Shown: piece by piece, positions 1-8,189 of the stretch
Numbering within the stretch: position 1 is the stretch's first letter
How the letters are laid out: every line of letters begins with the position of its first letter
Assembly (NCBI GenBank): GCA_002347025.1
Contig: DEAE01000024.1
Coordinates: 403,852 to 467,851, forward strand
Source: Acidobacteria bacterium UBA2990
Lineage (GTDB): Bacteria; Acidobacteriota; Vicinamibacteria; Vicinamibacterales; UBA8438
DNA: 64,000 nucleotides
Direction of reading: 5' to 3'
The notes under the pieces: generated by a model
Told to the model about the DNA's origin: nothing
Database searches by the model: none
What the model saw: only the letters and a program-made list of their open reading frames with translations
Made by a program: the position numbers and the translations under genes

Positions 1-303
1 GGGAACAGGGTTTGTTATCTGATTAGTGTAGGGTAGCCTGCAATATTGTCTCGCAGGGTAATGCAGAATCACATAAGTCAGGAAGGTGTCTCTAAGCTCA
101 CTGTAACCTGACAGGCGAGGCTTCGGAAAAACGAAGTTTCATCTCCCAGCATCAAATTCGTTTCGGTGCTATCAAACAAGCTAGCGAGACTCTGTCTGGC
201 GGTAGGGGGATTCGTCTTTAGTGATGGGTTCTGATGCACGCCGGCGATGACATGGTCTAATGCTAGCGTGGATGACTATACTACTCATTTGAGAGGGATG
301 GTA
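1..303. other. intergenic, no gene seen
   Basis: No convincing reading frame crosses the left edge; all three forward frames meet stops within the first 40 bases. A small hairpin (CTTCG, loop GAAAAA, CGAAG) lies near 121-136. A Shine-Dalgarno-like GAGAGGG at 291-297 serves the PHP gene that follows. Nothing else is recognisable. Confidence 0.5.
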
Positions 304-972
304 ATGAAGGCAGATCTGCACGTGCACACAGTCCACTCTGGGTATTCCTCTTTGCCATTGTTGCAGAAGGTGCTTCGCGAATCATACAACCAACCTGATC
401 GTGTGTACGAGCTTGCTAAAGCACGTGGTATGGACCTTGTAGCGATCACGGACCACAATGAGATTGCTGGTGCCCTTGCACTTGGCTGCCGCGAAGATGT
501 CATCGTGGGTTGCGAAGTAACAGCTGAGTTCCCCGATGAACCCGTGGCAGTTCATTTGAATGTATTCGATATCAATGAGCGACAGCACTTTGAGATACAG
601 CGGAGACGAACCGATGTACGGAATTTGATGCCCTATCTGCGACGCGAAGCTATTTTTACTTCCTTAAACCATGTGGCCTCTGGAATCAATGGCCCTGTTA
701 CCGGTTCCCATATTGTTTCCCTGTTGCCATGGATCGATGCGCTTGAGGTCAGGAACGGTTCTCGGTTATCCAGTCAGAACCGAACTGCAGAGTGCTTGGC
801 TTGTGCCTACAACAAAGTGGCATTGGGTGGAAGTGATGCCCACACCCAAGGTGCGATTGGTCGAACCTGGGTAGAAGCTCCTAAGGCGACGAATCGAGAG
901 GAATTCCTGCTTGAGATGAAAGCTGGCCGAGTCCGAGTGGGGGGGGCATGGAGGCTATCTTCGGATGGCTAG
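304..972 (+). CDS. PHP-domain metal-dependent phosphoesterase, N-terminal part (frameshifted)
   Basis: PHP (polymerase and histidinol phosphatase) domain, a metal-dependent phosphoesterase fold. Seen: HVHTVHSGYS just after the start (first metal site), ITDHNEIAG, a glutamate in GCEVTAEF, LNHV, and GGSDAHT near the end, which together give the usual PHP metal ligands. I prefer the ATG at 304 because GAGAGGG lies 6 nt upstream; the frame is open from 247. The frame ends eight codons after an eight-G run at 939-946. The natural continuation lies in another frame (965-1207), so this is the 5' part of a longer gene. The substrate is unknown. Confidence 0.75.
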   Translation: MKADLHVHTVHSGYSSLPLLQKVLRESYNQPDRVYELAKARGMDLVAITDHNEIAGALALGCREDVIVGCEVTAEFPDEPVAVHLNVFDINERQHFEIQRRRTDVRNLMPYLRREAIFTSLNHVASGINGPVTGSHIVSLLPWIDALEVRNGSRLSSQNRTAECLACAYNKVALGGSDAHTQGAIGRTWVEAPKATNREEFLLEMKAGRVRVGGAWRLSSDG

Positions 973-1207
973 CGATATCGTTAGAGCCGCTTCTGGCTTC
1001 TATGGAGATCGCTTTCGATTACTGCTTGAGCATCCTTTGGACTGGAAGCGACAGGCTTTCTGGTGGTGCGGACTAACGGCGATGCCCGTTGTCCTGATTC
1101 CACTAGTTGCTGTTGTTGGACATTTTGTGACCGAGAAACGGTTCAATCAGTCACTTCTTTTTGACCTTGTTGCAGAGCGTACTTCTCGTTTGCGGGAAGC
1201 CGCATAG
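965..1207 (+). CDS. C-terminal part of the PHP protein, membrane-anchored (after frameshift)
   Basis: Read on its own this is an 80-residue ORF with one hydrophobic segment (GLTAMPVVLIPLVAVVGHFV) and a basic amphipathic stretch before it. Reading back in the same frame through the G8 run gives GGHGGYLRMASDIVRA. That joins naturally to the PHP domain ending AGRVRVGG, so I infer that it is the C-terminal tail of the preceding gene. Removing one G at 939-946 restores a single protein of about 300 residues. The cause may be an assembly error, a true mutation or slippage. Confidence 0.55.
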   Translation: MASDIVRAASGFYGDRFRLLLEHPLDWKRQAFWWCGLTAMPVVLIPLVAVVGHFVTEKRFNQSLLFDLVAERTSRLREAA

Positions 1208-1904
1208 TGTGTTCTTCGTAAGACCAGTTGGTTTGTCGCTTTGCTAGTCAGGAAAATATTGTGACTGTCAATTGTGGCAGGGTTCTATCGGTAGCAGGTG
1301 GGGTTCTGTCTGATGTTGTACCTGGTTGATGGAGGCTCCGGAAAGCCTAAACCCTCTTGTTTAGAGAAGCTGTTCAATTGAAAGGCCTAGTGCCCTCAAA
1401 GCTTGTGATGCAAGTTCAGTTAGCTTCACGCCTTCTGGTTTAACTGAGGTGACGGCTGGGCTCGAAAAGAGCTGAATTAATTATTGCTCGTCGTTTGATG
1501 TGCACACATTGGGTGTGGGGCCATTGGTAGTGGTCTGCGAGTACGAAATAGCCTTCTTGAGTTTGGTCCAATAGGCCTGTGGTTATCGAGGCTTGAAGTA
1601 GCTCACGTGTGGCTGGCTTGTCGAGTTCCAAAAGCGAACCTACTTGAAGAGTTGAAAGCGAGAGCTCTGGGCTGTCAAGATACTCCACGAGAAGTAATTG
1701 CAAGCCGTTTTCAATATATTCAGGCAGTTCCTAATTCTCCTTTGAACAATGTTCCGCTCAAAATGGTATGGCTTCGATGATAATGGCTGTGGTGCCCGTG
1801 AAGGCCAGTCGAATGTGCCTACAGCTTCGACTGCTAAGCGATTGATCATGTCATTCTAAGGATCAACCGTATTGTCAAAGTCCTGTTCTGTTGCATCGCC
1901 CGTG
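1208..1904. other. sparse region, no firm gene
   Basis: About 700 bases between the PHP tail and the phosphatase-like gene. Only one weak minus-strand frame (1440-1703) looks protein-like; it is listed separately. A second minus-strand frame (1640-1849) overlaps it in another register. The two could be remnants of one decayed gene. No RNA gene or repeat is recognised. Confidence 0.4.
1440..1703 (-). CDS. possible small winged-helix-like protein
   Basis: Weak call. The frame reads LSTLQVGSLLELDKPATRELLQ followed by TTGLLDQTQEGYFVLAD, which resembles the helix-turn-helix plus wing of a MarR/ROK-like domain. The frame continues upstream of the TTG used here (ELPEYIENGLQ) to a stop at about 1732. 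An AAAGGAG sequence lies just before that stop, so the true start is unclear and could be a rare codon. No family is recognised. It may be a fragment of a decayed regulator. Confidence 0.25.
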   Translation of the reverse strand: MQLLLVEYLDSPELSLSTLQVGSLLELDKPATRELLQASITTGLLDQTQEGYFVLADHYQWPHTQCVHIKRRAIINSALFEPSRHLS

Positions 1905-2519
1905 CTATGACCTTTGGATAGTCGAAAATGCGTACAGCATTTCTCGGCTGATGGTCTGGCAGCACGTGTCATAAATGTCAGATTCCTGACAGGTGCCGTT
2001 TGAAGTTTTCGGATCGTCGTAGCAAAGAGAGATCCGGTTCGACACACCATCCATAGTCGGACACGCACGGTCGGCCCTGCTACATGTCATCAATGCGATA
2101 CAGTCTTCGGTATCTTTGATTGAGTCCAATAAGGTTTTTGAAAAGAGGGAGATGGTTTGACCGGTGGAATTAATTCGGAGTGTGTAGGTAGGATTGGGGT
2201 TGTCCGAACATTTCCAGGTGAAGCCGGCACGGCCTAGTGCATCGATGGTGCGTCGGTCAACCTCGGTTGCTTGAGTGCCAGCCGAAATGATAGCGAGTTT
2301 AGAGATCGCGAAATGGAATGCTGCCGTCGTTGCCCATGCCTGTGCCAGTTGGCTCCGTCTTGAGTTGTGGGTGCAAACAAACACGATCTTCGTATGTTTT
2401 TGTGCGGGTATTTGATGGGTGATCAATCTTCCCAATTGCTCAAGTGTGTGACGGCGGTGGTAACTAATCTGGTCAAATTCTGTCAGGCGTGCATGGATGT
2501 AGTTTGCGAGTGTCTTCAT
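1905..2519 (-). CDS. low-molecular-weight protein-tyrosine-phosphatase / arsenate reductase-like protein
   Basis: About 204 residues. The P-loop reads FVCTHNSRRSQ, a C-x5-R motif of the LMW-PTPase/ArsC fold, followed by ISAGTQATEVD, as in proteins that use the P-loop cysteine to attack phosphate or arsenate. An N-terminal helical extension (NYIHARLTEFDQI) is typical of a longer branch often annotated as protein-tyrosine-phosphatase. A cysteine pair (MTCSRADRACP) further on could serve as resolving thiols, as in arsenate reductase. I chose the ATG at 2519 because the extension fits the family; a TTG at 2555 is also open. Whether the substrate is phosphotyrosine or arsenate is not decided by sequence. 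Confidence 0.7.
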   Translation of the reverse strand: MKTLANYIHARLTEFDQISYHRRHTLEQLGRLITHQIPAQKHTKIVFVCTHNSRRSQLAQAWATTAAFHFAISKLAIISAGTQATEVDRRTIDALGRAGFTWKCSDNPNPTYTLRINSTGQTISLFSKTLLDSIKDTEDCIALMTCSRADRACPTMDGVSNRISLCYDDPKTSNGTCQESDIYDTCCQTISREMLYAFSTIQRS

Positions 2520-3084
2520 GGGTAGCAATTGGTCAAAGAAGTCTGAAACGCTCAATCTGGTCTAGGGTTGCGACTTAGAGGTTCCAAGATTTATCAAGTC
2601 ACATTCGGCCTGACCTTATTAAGATTAATTTCTGGATGTGTCGTCACGGTCACGTAGAAGTTAAAAGAATGTCATTTGCTGAGATCTCGATCTAGATAGA
2701 TACCACCGAAGAGGGGTGGGTAGGCTTTAAGTGTTTGGATTCTCGTGTCGGGTTCTGCGTCAGGGGCTATGACACAATCGTCCTACCAATTACTAAAGAG
2801 ACTCTATTCGTGGTTTGCATTCAAGCAATGCTAGATGTTTCTCTGGGTTTAGGGCTGTTCGAAAATAACTTGTTCCCGCCTGCATTCCTTTATCCATTCT
2901 GTGGTCCCAGTGCTTGGTGCGCTTGGGCTCACGAGGATTTTTGAGAGCCTCCGAATCAGTTGACTCAGAAGGGTGTTTGTGGAGCTACAGGATGGGGCTT
3001 TGCCAGGGTGAGAGTCTGAATTTGGTAGACCGAGAGTAAATCCATTGGTTCGGCTTGTCGGTCCTTGAAAGTCCATATAAAGCC
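2520..3084. other. intergenic, no gene seen
   Basis: About 560 bases between two minus-strand genes. Small open frames (for example 2735-2944 plus, 2849-3076 minus) show no domain, signal peptide or ribosome site that I trust. It should hold the promoter of the phosphatase-like gene, but I cannot place it. Confidence 0.4.
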
Positions 3085-3600
3085 TCAGCGTTCTGGCGTT
3101 TCTACCTGAAGCCGTCGCTGAAACAATTGATAGATGTGATGGGCCTCGTGATGCACCATGTACTCGACCTGAAAGTGGACATCGAATCGCGAATACTCAG
3201 GATGCTGCCCTGTTCGGTGCCATTGGGAAGAGCTCAACTGCTCAAGCCGAGACGTGAAGGTAATCCGATCGCCTAGAAAGGCCTCCCGCGTTTCCGTTGC
3301 ATCGTGGGAGACCAGTTTGTCGAAATCAGTGTCACTGTCTGGGGTGTAGGGTAAGAGCACTGGGTCCTTTTTGGTTAACATCGCTTCAATTCGGTCATCG
3401 AACAGATGTTGTACCCTCCAGAGATGGCAGACCAATTCCTTCAACGACCACTTGTCTGTCAGAACACGTCGGGAAAGAGCGTTGTTATCCAGGCCCTTGG
3501 TTAAGTATCCGATTTCAACTCCTTGATTACGAAGACGAGCCACCAAGCTCTGACGCACAGCGGGGTGATTGTTCCCGGGCAGAGGGTCGATTTCAGGCAT
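3085..3600 (-). CDS. DinB-family (DinB_2-like) four-helix protein
   Basis: A 171-residue protein with the DinB/YfiT layout: four helices and three histidines that bind a divalent metal. The candidates are VCHLWRVQH in helix 2 and HHEAHH near the C-terminus. Members include thiol-S-transferases that use bacillithiol or mycothiol, and many uncharacterised proteins; the substrate here cannot be read. It stands alone, downstream in orientation of nothing obvious. The start has no Shine-Dalgarno sequence, but a TATACT hexamer ends 6 nt before the ATG, suggesting a leaderless message. Confidence 0.75.
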   Translation of the reverse strand: MPEIDPLPGNNHPAVRQSLVARLRNQGVEIGYLTKGLDNNALSRRVLTDKWSLKELVCHLWRVQHLFDDRIEAMLTKKDPVLLPYTPDSDTDFDKLVSHDATETREAFLGDRITFTSRLEQLSSSQWHRTGQHPEYSRFDVHFQVEYMVHHEAHHIYQLFQRRLQVETPER

Positions 3601-3606
3601 GTAACT

Positions 3607-3612
3607 AGTATA
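3607..3612 (-). promoter_or_regulatory. -10-like hexamer of a possible leaderless promoter (DinB gene)
   Basis: TATACT is followed by AGTTAC and then the ATG at 3600. A 6-nt gap from -10 hexamer to start codon places transcription initiation at or next to the ATG. No good -35 is visible 17 nt upstream (CGATAA). Confidence 0.35.
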
Positions 3613-3702
3613 GGACCTTCGTAGCTGTGTTATCGAAGGCTGTCGTTACATGTGCCGAAATTTCGGCATGGAAGCCGAGTCCATTGAATATTGAGATGGA
3701 AT

Positions 3703-5505
3703 TCAACCTGGCCCGGGTGCATAGGATTCTGTCGAAGGGTCTGTCAACTCGATCGTAAACACTGTGCCACCGCCCTCTCGATTTTCGGCTCGTACCGATC
3801 CACGATGAAGTCCCACGAGGTGTTTGACAATAGCGAGTCCCAATCCGGTACCCCCATGTTCGCGAGTTCTCGCACCATCAACTCTATAGAATCTCTCGAA
3901 AATTCGGGTTAGGTCAGTATCGGGCACTCCCGGTCCTCTGTCGGCAACGCACAGGGTGGTTCGCCCATGCTGCTGGGTTGCGGCCAACTGGATCGCAGAG
4001 CTGGCCGGTGTGTAGTGGACCGCATTTTCCACAAGATTCCGGAGAGCGTCGTGCAGCTTGTTGGGATCGGCGGTAATCGCCTGAGCCTCTGAAGCGATGG
4101 TCGTCTCAATCCGCTGTTTCTTTGCATCAATTAGCGGTGACAAATCTGATACAACCGCACTGAACACCGATTCGACTGAGCACACTGTCAAATTAAGTTC
4201 TTCTTGGCCCGCATCGAGACGAGCCAAGCGAAGTAAATCGTTGACCAATCGCTCCATGCGATTGCTGTTCCTGGCAATAATGTCCAAGAACCGACGGTTG
4301 TCTCCGGAGTCCACATCTTCAAGCAAGGTTTCAACACTACCTATGATCGCCGTAAGTGGGGTACGCAATTCATGTGAAACATTTGCTACGAAGTCTTGCC
4401 GAACTTGGTCTGCCCGTCGAAATTCAGTCACATCATTAAGCACGAGGGCCACACCAGACTGCGAATTTGCTGTGAATGATCTAGCGCTTGCCAGCAAAAC
4501 TTTTACCGGGTCGGTGTTTAACCTCAACTCGGTCTGAGGTGCTGCTGCACCGGTTGCGGCAGCCTCGATTAGGCGAGTTACCTCTGGGTGGCGGATCAAC
4601 TCCATATACGATCGCCCAGTTGGTTCGCCATCATGTCCAAGCATCTGCTTGACTGATTCATTTGCAAGTTGGACTTGCCCCATCTCATCGACAACGAGTA
4701 CTCCCTCGACCATGCCTCCGAGAATTGCCTGGGTTCGGTTGTGCTCAGCTGATAGTTCCTGCACCCGGCGTCCCAACTCCTTTGCGGTGTGGTCTAATGC
4801 TTTGGCCACAACACCGAGTTCATCATCTGGTGCATCACTCTTATCCCCGGGGAGGTCGCCAAGCGCATAACGTTTTGCAGTTTCACCAATTGCGGTAACC
4901 CGGCGTCCCAAAGCCGAAGATACGATCCAGGCGACGAGCAATGCCGCGCAGAATGCCACGAGTAGTCCGAAGAAAGTTGATCTAGTTAACACATTGAGTT
5001 GTTCTTCGACTGTAGTCAATGGCATTGCTAATCGAACGGTTGCGACCATGGGGTGCTCAATTGATACAGCGGCATAGAGAAGGGCTTCATCGACTGTTGT
5101 GCTGTAACGTTGCACAACCCCTAACCCATGCAGACGAGCCATCTCAACTTCGGGTCGCGTGGCATGGTTGTCCATTGTTCCGAGTGCTACGCCATCTTCG
5201 GCGGAATCCCCTACCACAGCTCCAGAACGATCAATTAAGGTGACCCTGGCTCGAAGATGTCTTCCCAGAGCATCAGCTTCTTCGTCGAGGTTTACGCCTT
5301 GGACTGACAGGCTGCGCTGAGTGAGTAGTTCAGCGACCAGGCGAGTCTCAGCGACGAGGTCTGATTCGATGCGATCGAGTTGGACTCGGCGTAGCGTCGA
5401 TGAAGCTAGCCATGCCGCTACGGCAAGGCTTACGGTAGCTACCGCAACTGCCATGAGAAAAAAACGTGTACGAAGTCTCACTGATCTTTGCCCTTCAACG
5501 AGCAA
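3703..5505 (-). CDS. phoR: phosphate-regulon sensor histidine kinase PhoR
   Basis: Membrane histidine kinase of about 600 residues. Order: N-terminal membrane helix, periplasmic sensor region, second membrane helix (FFGLLVAFCAALLVAWIV), HAMP, PAS, HisKA (SHELRTP, phospho-acceptor H378 counted from the TTG), and HATPase with N-box (LRNLVENAVHYTP), G1 (DRGPGVPD), F-box (FERFYR) and G2 (GGTGLGLAIV). It should phosphorylate PhoB when phosphate is scarce. It lies 37 nt after phoB, in a phoU-phoB-phoR order. The frame opens at TTG 5505; GTG 5481, with AAGGG 9 nt upstream, is an equally good start. The name rests on architecture plus the phoU/phoB neighbours. Confidence 0.88.
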   Translation of the reverse strand: MLVEGQRSVRLRTRFFLMAVAVATVSLAVAAWLASSTLRRVQLDRIESDLVAETRLVAELLTQRSLSVQGVNLDEEADALGRHLRARVTLIDRSGAVVGDSAEDGVALGTMDNHATRPEVEMARLHGLGVVQRYSTTVDEALLYAAVSIEHPMVATVRLAMPLTTVEEQLNVLTRSTFFGLLVAFCAALLVAWIVSSALGRRVTAIGETAKRYALGDLPGDKSDAPDDELGVVAKALDHTAKELGRRVQELSAEHNRTQAILGGMVEGVLVVDEMGQVQLANESVKQMLGHDGEPTGRSYMELIRHPEVTRLIEAAATGAAAPQTELRLNTDPVKVLLASARSFTANSQSGVALVLNDVTEFRRADQVRQDFVANVSHELRTPLTAIIGSVETLLEDVDSGDNRRFLDIIARNSNRMERLVNDLLRLARLDAGQEELNLTVCSVESVFSAVVSDLSPLIDAKKQRIETTIASEAQAITADPNKLHDALRNLVENAVHYTPASSAIQLAATQQHGRTTLCVADRGPGVPDTDLTRIFERFYRVDGARTREHGGTGLGLAIVKHLVGLHRGSVRAENREGGGTVFTIELTDPSTESYAPGPG

Positions 5506-5542
5506 CGTGTCCGAGGGATAGCCTCTTGAGGCCTATAGGGTC

Positions 5543-6229
5543 TTAGGTGGCCTCAACAAACTTGTAGCCAAACTGCTTGATGGTCACGATGTGCTTAACG
5601 AGACTGGGTAGCTTTTCCCGCAGTCGTCTGATATGCACGTCCACTGTCCTGGTGCCACCCGTGTACTGGTAACCCCAAACATCAGAAAGGAGGAGGTCTC
5701 GAGACAGCACTCGACCGCGATGCTCGATCAAATATTGGAGCAACAGGAATTCTTTTGCAGTCAACCGAACCTCACGTTTGTCCTCAGAGACTTCATGGCG
5801 GTCAAGATCGACTACGAGGGAACCAAATCGCAAGACCTTGTTCGGCCCAAAAGGTTGACTTCGCCGTAACACGGCTCGAATGCGAGCAACCAATTCCCTT
5901 GGACTGAAAGGCTTTGTCAGGTAATCGTCTGCTCCGAGCTCCAGGCCTTGCACCCGATCTTCTTCTTCGGTTCGAGCGGTCAGCATAATGATAGGTATGG
6001 CGGCCGTTGCCGAATCAGCTCGCATCATACGGCAGAGGTCAAATCCACTCAGCCCAGGCAACATCAAATCGAGCACGAGCAGGTTCGGTGGATGTTGTCG
6101 CATCAGGTCCAGCATTTCGTTGCCAGTCAGGAAGGTGTCAACTTGGAAACCTGCTCGTTTCAGATGATGCTCGACCAGTTGAGCAATATCTGAGTCATCC
6201 TCGACCACGAATATCCGATCAGGAGTCAC
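5543..6229 (-). CDS. phoB: phosphate-regulon response regulator PhoB
   Basis: OmpR/PhoB-type regulator of 228 residues. The receiver domain has acidic residues EDD near 10-12, phospho-acceptor D54 in LVLDLMLPG, and lysine in LTKPF. The winged-helix DNA-binding domain ends in RTVDVHIRRLREKL and IKQFGYKF. Phosphorylated PhoB binds Pho-boxes and recruits RNA polymerase to phosphate-starvation genes. The GTG start overlaps the phoU stop (GTGA), so the two genes are translationally coupled, and phoR follows at once. No pstSCAB transporter lies in the window. Confidence 0.9.
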   Translation of the reverse strand: MTPDRIFVVEDDSDIAQLVEHHLKRAGFQVDTFLTGNEMLDLMRQHPPNLLVLDLMLPGLSGFDLCRMMRADSATAAIPIIMLTARTEEEDRVQGLELGADDYLTKPFSPRELVARIRAVLRRSQPFGPNKVLRFGSLVVDLDRHEVSEDKREVRLTAKEFLLLQYLIEHRGRVLSRDLLLSDVWGYQYTGGTRTVDVHIRRLREKLPSLVKHIVTIKQFGYKFVEAT

Positions 6230-6897
6230 CTGTTGGCCTGACCTTCCTGTCCCTGATGCCGGACATCGAGACCTGAGACCATGAAGATTGCCTCTTCAGC
6301 AATATTCGTCGCGTGATCGCCGACACGCTCAAGGTGCCGAGATATAAGAATCAAGTCTAGTGCTTGTTCAGTAATTGTCGTGTCAGAACACATCACCCCG
6401 ACCAGTTCGTGAAATACCTGTTCTTTTAGTTCGTCCAGCTGATCATCTCGATTCAACACTTGTTGAGCCAAGGTCATATCCTGTTTAACGTAGGAATCTA
6501 GGGAATCACGAAGCATACCCTGCGCGATACTTCCCATTCTGGGGATGTCGATAAGCGGTTTGACAGATGGGTGTTCGAGATAGCGCAGTGTGGTTTCACC
6601 GATGTTAATTGCCAAGTCGCCGATTCTCTCGAGGTCGCTGTTGATCTTTACGCCCGTTACCACCACACGCAGCTCGGTCGATGGCAGTTGCTGTGCTTCG
6701 AGCAGTTGAAAGCATCTCTCATCAATTTCGAGATGTAGTTGGTCGATTGGCTTATCGCCAGTCAATACCGCTTGGGCCATATCGTGATTACGCTCGACGA
6801 GCGCTTCGACAGCTGTTCGTACTTGTTCCTCCACAGCTCCAGCCATCGCGAGCATCCGTTGTTTTAGATGTTCCAGATCCTTGGGAGGCACCGACAT
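6226..6897 (-). CDS. phoU: phosphate signalling protein PhoU
   Basis: PhoU is a 223-residue all-helical protein with two PhoU repeats. Metal-binding E/D-rich motifs are visible in both: ERIGDLAINIGE in repeat 1 and LERVGDHATNIAEEAIF in repeat 2. It links the Pst transporter to the PhoR kinase and damps the response when phosphate is plentiful. It is first in the phoU-phoB-phoR cluster, overlapping phoB by 4 nt. There is no Shine-Dalgarno sequence, but TATCTT sits 6 nt before the ATG, a leaderless-type arrangement. Confidence 0.92.
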   Translation of the reverse strand: MSVPPKDLEHLKQRMLAMAGAVEEQVRTAVEALVERNHDMAQAVLTGDKPIDQLHLEIDERCFQLLEAQQLPSTELRVVVTGVKINSDLERIGDLAINIGETTLRYLEHPSVKPLIDIPRMGSIAQGMLRDSLDSYVKQDMTLAQQVLNRDDQLDELKEQVFHELVGVMCSDTTITEQALDLILISRHLERVGDHATNIAEEAIFMVSGLDVRHQGQEGQANR

Positions 6898-6903
6898 AAT
6901 TGC

Positions 6904-6909
6904 AAGATA
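6904..6909 (-). promoter_or_regulatory. -10-like hexamer of a possible leaderless promoter (phoU)
   Basis: TATCTT is followed by GCAATT and then the phoU ATG at 6897. Just upstream on the same strand is GGTCATCTCTGTG, which shares the core CTCTGTG with a Pho-box-like site in front of the TonB receptor. The assignment is tentative. Confidence 0.3.
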
Positions 6910-7021
6910 GCACAGAGATGACCTTTCGACCGATCAAACCGCAAGCACGGTGACATGAAAAGGTGCGCGGCGCAAAAAAGCGGTCCGCGTGCGACATAGT
7001 GACTGTTAGTTGGATGGTTGG

Positions 7022-7040
7022 CATTCAGGATGCCTGAATG
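7022..7040. repeat. 8-bp inverted repeat between the orphan regulator and phoU
   Basis: CATTCAGG, spacer ATG, CCTGAATG: a perfect dyad. It lies about 125 bp upstream of phoU and about 150 bp beyond the end of the orphan response-regulator gene. It could be an operator for phoU or part of a transcript end for the regulator gene; no T-tract follows. Confidence 0.4.
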
Positions 7041-7188
7041 TCATTACCGCCTGGAAGGAATCATGGAACCCGCTGAAGAGTGAAGTGAACGTGCCTAAGT
7101 GCGGGGTGACACGTTCGCTTGGAGAAGCTATATCGCACGCGGTGAACTAACTTATTTACATGAGATCCCTGCTTCAGTAACGCTGCTA

Positions 7189-7890
7189 CTAGGCAGACAT
7201 GCCGAGGCTGGCGTCGTCAAGAAACCTGTATCCGATCCCGAACACGGTTTCGATATGTTTTCCTGCTTGTCCCAGCTTGGAGCGCAATCGGCCCAAATGA
7301 ACGTCGACGGTACGCTCATCGACCGAATCTCCGTTGCCCCAGACTCGATCTAAGAGTCTGTCACGAGACATGACTCGGTTTCGGTTTTCTACTAGGCATC
7401 GTAGGATTTGGAATTCTCGGCGGGTGAGCTTAACTGGTCGTTTGTCGACCCTAACTTCAACTCCGGCAAAATCCGCGGTCAGACGCTGTCCCTCGTACAC
7501 GTCGGAAGACTGCAATCCTGATGTGGCACGGCGCGATACTGCTCGGGCGCGAGCTGTTAGTTCCCGAAGGCCGAACGGCTTTGTTACGTAATCATCTGCA
7601 CCGAGTTCAAAGGCCCTTACCCTGTCGGTCTCACTGGTCCGAGCCGTCACCACGATGATCGGCATCTCTGTTCCACGTTTGCGTGCCCGTAACCTGCGGC
7701 ACAAGGAAAATCCGTCAATGTCAGGAAGATTGAGGTCAAGGATCATGACATCTGGTGGGTCTGCATCAACTGCTTGTAAGGCAGCTGAGCCTGTGCCCAC
7801 AACATCAATCTGGCCCACGCCCTCCCTGCGGAACGCTGTCTGAATCACCGTGGCGATGTCGCCGTCATCCTCTACTACCAATACTCTCAT
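7189..7890 (-). CDS. orphan OmpR-family response regulator
   Basis: A 233-residue regulator. The receiver domain has EDD at 7-9, phospho-acceptor D52 in MILDLNLPD and lysine in VTKPFGLRE. The winged helix ends in RTVDVHLGRLRSKL and FGIGYRF. The frame is open to 8046, but the receiver fold begins exactly at MRVLVVEDD, so I start at 7890. No histidine kinase is adjacent. It is divergent from the TonB receptor gene, with 299 bp between the start codons, so that receptor is a plausible target. It resembles PhoB in the DNA-binding domain. Confidence 0.88.
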   Translation of the reverse strand: MRVLVVEDDGDIATVIQTAFRREGVGQIDVVGTGSAALQAVDADPPDVMILDLNLPDIDGFSLCRRLRARKRGTEMPIIVVTARTSETDRVRAFELGADDYVTKPFGLRELTARARAVSRRATSGLQSSDVYEGQRLTADFAGVEVRVDKRPVKLTRREFQILRCLVENRNRVMSRDRLLDRVWGNGDSVDERTVDVHLGRLRSKLGQAGKHIETVFGIGYRFLDDASLGMSA

Positions 7891-8056
7891 CTTGAAAGGA
7901 ATCTTATTGCTGAGGTATTTCGCTTCAATGACGACTTGGTAAATTGTGAGTAAACAGGCTGGTGTTACTGGCTTTATCCAAAAACATTTGAACAGCACGA
8001 GCAAAACCAAGGTTGCGAGAGCCACAGCGTTCTGCCTCTCTGACAAATTTACTTCG

Positions 8057-8074
8057 GTGTAACCTCTGTGTCAT
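8057..8074 (+). promoter_or_regulatory. possible Pho-box-like direct repeat
   Basis: GTGTAAC and GTGTCAT start 11 bp apart, the spacing of PhoB half-sites (consensus CTGTCAT). The second half-site matches 6 of 7 positions and the first only 4. It lies 116 bp upstream of the receptor start. PhoB control is an inference from the neighbouring pho genes. Confidence 0.25.
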
Positions 8075-8189
8075 TTAGCTGCAACAAGCCATCGGTACTC
8101 TTACACTCGTGATAGCAGTTCGGTCTTGTTCGCCCGGTCGACTCGATGGTCATCCGACCGTTCACCGGGATCCTCGAGGAAAGAAAATC

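Noticed and set aside
1640..1849. 69-residue minus-strand frame
   Set aside because: No domain, no ribosome site; overlaps the slightly more protein-like frame 1440-1703.
4097..4537. 146-residue plus-strand frame inside phoR
   Set aside because: Serine/threonine/arginine-rich shadow of the kinase gene, which has full HisKA and HATPase motifs.
7891..8189. Cobalamin riboswitch upstream of the TonB receptor
   Set aside because: A single GCCACAG resembles part of the B12 box, but no other conserved segments are present in order.
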